Shown in pieces: positions 6,338 to 9,951 of a stretch of DNA of 9,951 bases; the first letter of the stretch is position 1, and each line of letters opens with the position of its first letter. A program made the position numbers and the translations under genes. Origin of the DNA: Bacteroidota bacterium (GTDB lineage Bacteria; Bacteroidota; Bacteroidia; Bacteroidales; Prolixibacteraceae). The stretch is from assembly GCA_030632865.1 (NCBI GenBank), contig DAOVTY010000098.1:1-9951 (forward strand), read 5' to 3'. The notes beneath the pieces were generated by a model. It worked only from the letters and a program-made list of their open reading frames with translations, made no database searches and had not been told where the DNA came from.

Positions 6338-7660
6338 ATGCAAGATTTAGTATCATTCGAAAAAGTTTATAATGTTGAAATCTCAAAAAGTGAAAGATCT
6401 CGCGCATTAATTCTAATTGGTCTTTTAGGGCTTGAAGCAATAATCCTGTTGGTTATTTATTTTTTTTACAGAGAGGAATATCTTCAAATTTTCAAAACCC
6501 ATATTGCTATTTATGCTATTTTAATTTTTACATTTCTTATAATAGTGTATGAATTTTTTGTTCTTTATTTAATAGGCAACAGTAATAGATTCTATTTTCG
6601 AAATCCTCGTGTTTTTGGGTATTTCAACAGTTTTTCAGAAGTTAGTCTGCTTAGTCTTCTTTTAATATTAATAGTTGAATATTCAAACCAAACTATTATT
6701 TTGCAGGCACCTGCAACCCTAACTTATTTTATTTTTATTGTACTCTCCACATTCAGGCTAAATTTTAAATTGTCGGTATTTACCGGAACACTCTCAGCTT
6801 TTGAATACATTCTAATATCTATTTATTATTCGACTTATTTTGGGAATACTCCAGTAGATATTACTCATCCAGATTTAACAGGAATGCAATATTTAGGGCA
6901 GGGATTAATTATGCTTATTACCGGGATAGCGGCTGGTTTTGCTGCCGACCTTATAAAAAAGAAGATGTTGGTTTCGTGGAATAATATTAAAGAAAAGAAT
7001 GAGGTTATCGATCTGTTTGGGCAGCAGATATCCCCACAAATTGCCGATAATATTTTAAAAAATCATAATGAACTTTCAGGTGCGAGGAAAAAAGTCAGCA
7101 TTCTGTTTCTCGATATTCGGCAGTTTACTCCCTTTGTTGAACAGCATCAGCCGGAAGAGGTTGTGTCGTATCTAAATAGTTTATTCGGTTTTATGATTGA
7201 TATTGTGCAAACTCATCACGGAGTAATTAATCAATTTCTTGGAGATGGATTTATGGCCACTTTTGGTGCACCGGTTTCAATCGGAAATAGCAGTCAGCAT
7301 GCCACGGAAGCAGCACAGGAAATAATCAATAAAATTAGTAGCGAATATCATAAAGGAAATATTCCAAAAACACGAATAGGTATTGGGATTCATTACGATG
7401 AGGCTGTTACAGGTAATATTGGTTCGTCAACACGCAAACAATATTCAATTACAGGCCGAGTGGTAATAATGGCTTCACGAATCGAGCAACTGAACAAAAA
7501 ATATAATACCTGCTTGTTAATATCAGAGGAGGTTTATAAACAATTAAACAATGTTGCCCAAAATACATTTGAGAGGATTGGATCTTCTAAAATAAAAGGG
7601 AGTGAAAAATTGGTTTTGCTCCATAAATTTGTTATTGAAAAGAACAGAAAAATTGTTTAA
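6338..7660 (+). CDS. Membrane-anchored class III nucleotidyl cyclase (Pycsar PycC-like candidate)
   Basis: This 440-residue protein has about six membrane helices (about 22-44, 55-79, 98-115, 120-140, 143-166 and 185-207), a short linker, and a class III adenylate/guanylate cyclase domain at about 245-430. Both metal-binding aspartates are present: D259 in LFLDIRQFT and D303 in FLGDGFMATFG. The transition-state arginine is R381 in ASRIEQL. Three other active-site positions are not canonical: the purine-reading lysine position is Q299, its aspartate/threonine partner is S370, and the transition-state asparagine position is I377. It is the first gene of a two-gene operon with the HD-PycTM gene 10 bp downstream. 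Product options are cAMP, cGMP, cCMP or cUMP; the context favours a pyrimidine product, but this is inference. The fold is certain; activity and substrate are not. Confidence 0.9.
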   Translation: MQDLVSFEKVYNVEISKSERSRALILIGLLGLEAIILLVIYFFYREEYLQIFKTHIAIYAILIFTFLIIVYEFFVLYLIGNSNRFYFRNPRVFGYFNSFSEVSLLSLLLILIVEYSNQTIILQAPATLTYFIFIVLSTFRLNFKLSVFTGTLSAFEYILISIYYSTYFGNTPVDITHPDLTGMQYLGQGLIMLITGIAAGFAADLIKKKMLVSWNNIKEKNEVIDLFGQQISPQIADNILKNHNELSGARKKVSILFLDIRQFTPFVEQHQPEEVVSYLNSLFGFMIDIVQTHHGVINQFLGDGFMATFGAPVSIGNSSQHATEAAQEIINKISSEYHKGNIPKTRIGIGIHYDEAVTGNIGSSTRKQYSITGRVVIMASRIEQLNKKYNTCLLISEEVYKQLNNVAQNTFERIGSSKIKGSEKLVLLHKFVIEKNRKIV

Positions 7661-7670
7661 AAAAAACATT

Positions 7671-8831
7671 ATGAGAATTAATTCAGAACTATTAAAAGAG
7701 GTTGAAAAATATGCCAGTGATCTCATAATAAAGAAATCATCGGTAAATTTAACGTACCACACTATCGAACATACCCGGGATGTAGTAAAAAATGCAAAAA
7801 TTATTGGTACTAAAGAGAATTTGAACGAAGATGAGATGAACTCTTTGTTAGCTGCTGCCTGGTTTCACGATGTGGGATATATCAGAAAATATCAGGGGCA
7901 CGAAGCAGAAAGCGTTGCAATTGCTGTGGATTTCCTGGAGAGTAAAGAAGTTGATAAAAATGTAAGAGATCTTATTTCTGGATATATTATGGAAACTACA
8001 TTTCCTCATCGGCCAACTAATAAAATTGCAGAAATTTTATGCGATGCCGATATGATGCATCTGGGAACAGAAAACTATTTTAAACTTGCTGAAAAATTGA
8101 GGCAAGAACTGGCCAATTGTGATATCAGAAAACTAAAAAAAATAGAATTTGAAAAAGAGTCTGTAAGGTTATTCAAAAACCACTCTTATTTCTCAAATTA
8201 TTATTTTAATGATACAGTAAGAACTAAAGAGAAAAATCTTAGAATTTTACAGGAAAACATAAACAGACGAAAACAAAAGAAACGGACTTTTTCAGAAAAG
8301 GGGAAAAGATATTCCCGAGGTGTTGATACAATGTTTAAACTTACTGCACGAAACCAAATAAACCTGAGTTCCATTGCTGACAATAAATCCAACATTCTGA
8401 TTTCGCTTAATGGGATTATTATTTCGTTGGGATTAGTTGCAATAGCAAGTAAATTTCAAGAGAATCCGGCTATTATTATTCCCACTGTTATATTTATTGT
8501 CTTTAGCTTGTCAACTATTATTCTTGCAATATTATCTACTAGACCACATATTTCCTCCGGAAAGGTTAGCCAAAATGATATTAAGCAAAGGAATATTAAT
8601 TTATTATTTTTTGGGAATTTCTATAAAATGGAATTAGACGAATACGAATGGGCTATTGGAGAAATGATAAATGATGACCAATACTTGTATTCCTCACTTA
8701 CAAAAGACCAATATTTGTTAGGAAAGGTGCTTGCCATAAAATACAAGTTACTCAGGTGGGCATACAATGTTTTTATGGTGGGTTTAGTGGTTTCAGTTAT
8801 CGCATTTCTATTGGTATTCTTACAATTATAG
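7671..8831 (+). CDS. HD phosphohydrolase domain fused to a PycTM (DUF5706) membrane effector domain
   Basis: This 386-residue protein has an N-terminal HD domain (about 1-190) with the metal ligands H34 (YHTIEH), H66-D67 (WFHDVGY) and D125 in LCDADMMHLG, plus a further H77. HD domains of this type hydrolyse phosphate esters, including cyclic nucleotides. A basic linker (about 195-215) leads to a PycTM/DUF5706 domain. It opens with TARNQINLSSIADNKSNIL (225-243), the family signature, and has membrane helices at about 242-260, 267-289 and 365-384. PycTM is the membrane effector of Pycsar defence. I chose the ATG at 7671, 10 bp after the cyclase stop. The frame is open back to an ATG at 7602, but that start would overlap the cyclase by 59 bp and add residues with no domain match. 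Roles as effector, off-switch or both are inferred. Confidence 0.88.
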   Translation: MRINSELLKEVEKYASDLIIKKSSVNLTYHTIEHTRDVVKNAKIIGTKENLNEDEMNSLLAAAWFHDVGYIRKYQGHEAESVAIAVDFLESKEVDKNVRDLISGYIMETTFPHRPTNKIAEILCDADMMHLGTENYFKLAEKLRQELANCDIRKLKKIEFEKESVRLFKNHSYFSNYYFNDTVRTKEKNLRILQENINRRKQKKRTFSEKGKRYSRGVDTMFKLTARNQINLSSIADNKSNILISLNGIIISLGLVAIASKFQENPAIIIPTVIFIVFSLSTIILAILSTRPHISSGKVSQNDIKQRNINLLFFGNFYKMELDEYEWAIGEMINDDQYLYSSLTKDQYLLGKVLAIKYKLLRWAYNVFMVGLVVSVIAFLLVFLQL

Positions 8832-8965
8832 CAGTACTTAGTGCTTGCCATAAAACGCCAATTTCTTCGTTACGCTTGTGCTGAAAACAAACATTTACAA
8901 AAGTAAACTTATTGTTATTCAGCACTTCGCAAGCCTCGAACTTGACGATTTCTGACTAAGCACTG
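8832..8965. repeat. 134-bp nested palindrome (foldback element)
   Basis: Several inverted repeats share one centre near 8900: 8832-8841 with 8956-8965 (9/10), 8878-8885 GTGCTGAA with 8918-8925 TTCAGCAC (8/8), and 8894-8898 TTTAC with 8903-8907 GTAAA around an AAAA loop (5/5). The sequence between also matches partly, for example CAANTTC in both arms. The transcript could fold into one long imperfect hairpin directly after the HD-PycTM stop codon. It may be a MITE-like or REP-like element, an operon terminator, or an mRNA stabiliser; no T-run follows it. Confidence 0.65.
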
Positions 8966-8982
8966 TAAAATAGTGAGTTTTC

Positions 8983-9010
8983 TTGCAGACAGCACTTACT
9001 GGTAATTTAG
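8983..9010 (+). promoter_or_regulatory. Weak candidate promoter for the phosphoesterase-like gene
   Basis: TAATTTAG at 9003-9010 matches TAnnTTTG at all but one fixed position, and TTG at 8983-8985 lies 17 bp upstream, slightly closer than usual. It is 18 bp before the ATG at 9029. The match is partial and could be chance in AT-rich DNA. Confidence 0.3.
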
Positions 9011-9028
9011 GCATTTTTGAGAATTAAA

Positions 9029-9951
9029 ATGAAAACAAAAATAAAATATATAAAACTTCTTTATCTGATTTTGTTTGTTGCTTTAAGTGTAACCTTTGCA
9101 ACAGCACAGCAGTCAAATTCTTACAGCATTTTTATTGCAGGCAATACAACAGAAGGTTCTTTGGAAAATGAATTGTTTCAAAAATGGAATGAAGCTATTC
9201 AGGATTCAAGCAATCTTGCCTTTCTGATGCTTGGAAATACGTATGATATGGGAGAAAATAAGTTATCAAAAAAACTTATTCAAAACAATAAAAATCCACT
9301 GCTGCTTGCCCCCGGCGAAAAAGAGTGGGCAAATGGAGGTTCATTGGGAAAAGAGATGATTAAACAAATAGAAAAGGAACTTGAAAGGGAATATAACGGA
9401 CCAGTTTATATACCCGATGCTGCTTGTCCTGGACCCAAAGAAGTTGTATTGAACGATCGTTTAGTAGTAATTTTAATAGACACACATTGGTGGGTTCATA
9501 AATACGACAGGCGTTTTAATAAATGTGGTATTGAAACAAGCAGAGATGTCGTTATTCTGATTGAAGATGCCATACGCAGACATTACCCGACAAAACATGT
9601 GGTAATTGCAGGGCATCACACTCTGAAAAGTTATGGAAATAGTGATGGCTATTTCTCATTAAAACAAAATGTTATTGAAGCACCTTATACACTGTATAGA
9701 AAAGTACTTGGTACACGAAAAGATAATCATCACCCCGACTTCAAAGGGTTTCGTGATGCAATGCTTTCTATCCTGAAAGAATATCCTGATATAATATATG
9801 TTTCAGCTGGTGATGCAAATTTGCAGTATTTTACTTTAGACAATGCTCATCACATAAATTCTGGTTCTATGGTGCAATCAGAATTCGTAAATTCGAACCT
9901 GCCCGAATTTGGCAGTTCCGAAAATGGTTTTGTACACTTAAACTTTTCAAA
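9029..9951 (+). CDS. Secreted metallophosphoesterase-family protein with eroded active site (3' partial)
   Basis: The frame is open from the ATG at 9029 to the window edge (307 codons). Residues 1-26 form a signal peptide (hydrophobic LLYLILFVALSV, likely cleavage after ATA or TAQ). The remainder follows the calcineurin-like phosphoesterase family of Bacteroidota: AACPGPKEVVLNDRLVVI, IDTHWW, VIAGHH at 192-197, DGYFSLK, and NLQYF near 264-268. Most metal-binding motifs are changed. The usual GDxG is GNTT (38-41), the GDN-Y-xG motif is GNTYDMG without its Asp (69-75), GNHDW is GEKEW (96-100), and GHxHNLQY is GDANLQY (261-267). Only GHH (195-197) survives. The fold is supported, but enzymatic activity is doubtful. 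Family members often carry a C-terminal outer-membrane barrel; whether this one does lies outside the window. Confidence 0.8.
   Translation, partial: MKTKIKYIKLLYLILFVALSVTFATAQQSNSYSIFIAGNTTEGSLENELFQKWNEAIQDSSNLAFLMLGNTYDMGENKLSKKLIQNNKNPLLLAPGEKEWANGGSLGKEMIKQIEKELEREYNGPVYIPDAACPGPKEVVLNDRLVVILIDTHWWVHKYDRRFNKCGIETSRDVVILIEDAIRRHYPTKHVVIAGHHTLKSYGNSDGYFSLKQNVIEAPYTLYRKVLGTRKDNHHPDFKGFRDAMLSILKEYPDIIYVSAGDANLQYFTLDNAHHINSGSMVQSEFVNSNLPEFGSSENGFVHLNFS

Noticed and set aside
7602..7670. Upstream ATG for the HD-PycTM gene, adding 23 residues
   Set aside because: It lies inside the cyclase gene and the extra residues are basic with no domain match; the ATG at 7671 leads straight into the HD domain.
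8621..8851. Minus-strand frame antisense to the end of the HD-PycTM gene
   Set aside because: It overlaps a well-supported membrane domain in the opposite direction and shows no family pattern.
8832..8955. Minus-strand open stretch through the palindrome (reads EIVKFEACEVLNNN)
   Set aside because: It has no start codon after an upstream stop and can be explained by the repeat structure, so a coding role is not supported.

Overview
The window comes from an AT-rich member of the Bacteroidota, probably a marine or sediment Marinilabiliales or Prolixibacteraceae-like lineage. That placement is inferred, not proven. It rests on promoters of the Bacteroidota form (TTTG about 19 bp from TAnnTTTG), sparse Shine-Dalgarno sites, lipoproteins with short N-terminal signals, an HD plus PycTM (DUF5706) protein, and a secreted metallophosphoesterase-like protein of a kind common in that phylum.

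Left part (1-3053), accessory: the tail of a zinc-ribbon protein (to 85) is followed by an intact IS4-family insertion sequence (182-1830) with a complete YREK transposase read leftwards. The IS sits in the loop of an older hairpin element whose arms flank it (141-181 and 1835-1873). Next come a lipoprotein of unknown function (1895-2428, minus strand) and about 625 bp without a convincing gene. That stretch holds a small coding remnant and, at its right end, a second diverged copy of the hairpin element in inverted orientation (2997-3039).

Middle part (3054-6060), all minus strand: a probable two-gene operon (DUF5698/DUF2179 membrane protein followed 6 bp later by a DHFR/RibD-C-like reductase), a gene-free spacer, and prfC, which encodes peptide-chain release factor 3.

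Right part (6338-9951), plus strand, reading away from prfC: a strong Bacteroidota-type promoter drives a membrane-anchored class III nucleotidyl cyclase. Ten bases later comes an HD-domain protein with a C-terminal PycTM/DUF5706 membrane region. A cyclase followed by a PycTM-type effector is the layout of Pycsar anti-phage systems, in which a cyclase makes cCMP or cUMP and the effector damages the membrane. This locus differs in having a six-helix membrane cyclase and an HD phosphohydrolase domain fused to the effector, so it is best called a Pycsar-like candidate. It could instead be a housekeeping cyclic-nucleotide circuit. After it lie a 134-bp nested palindrome and the 5' part of a secreted metallophosphoesterase-family protein whose metal-binding motifs are mostly eroded; this gene runs off the window.
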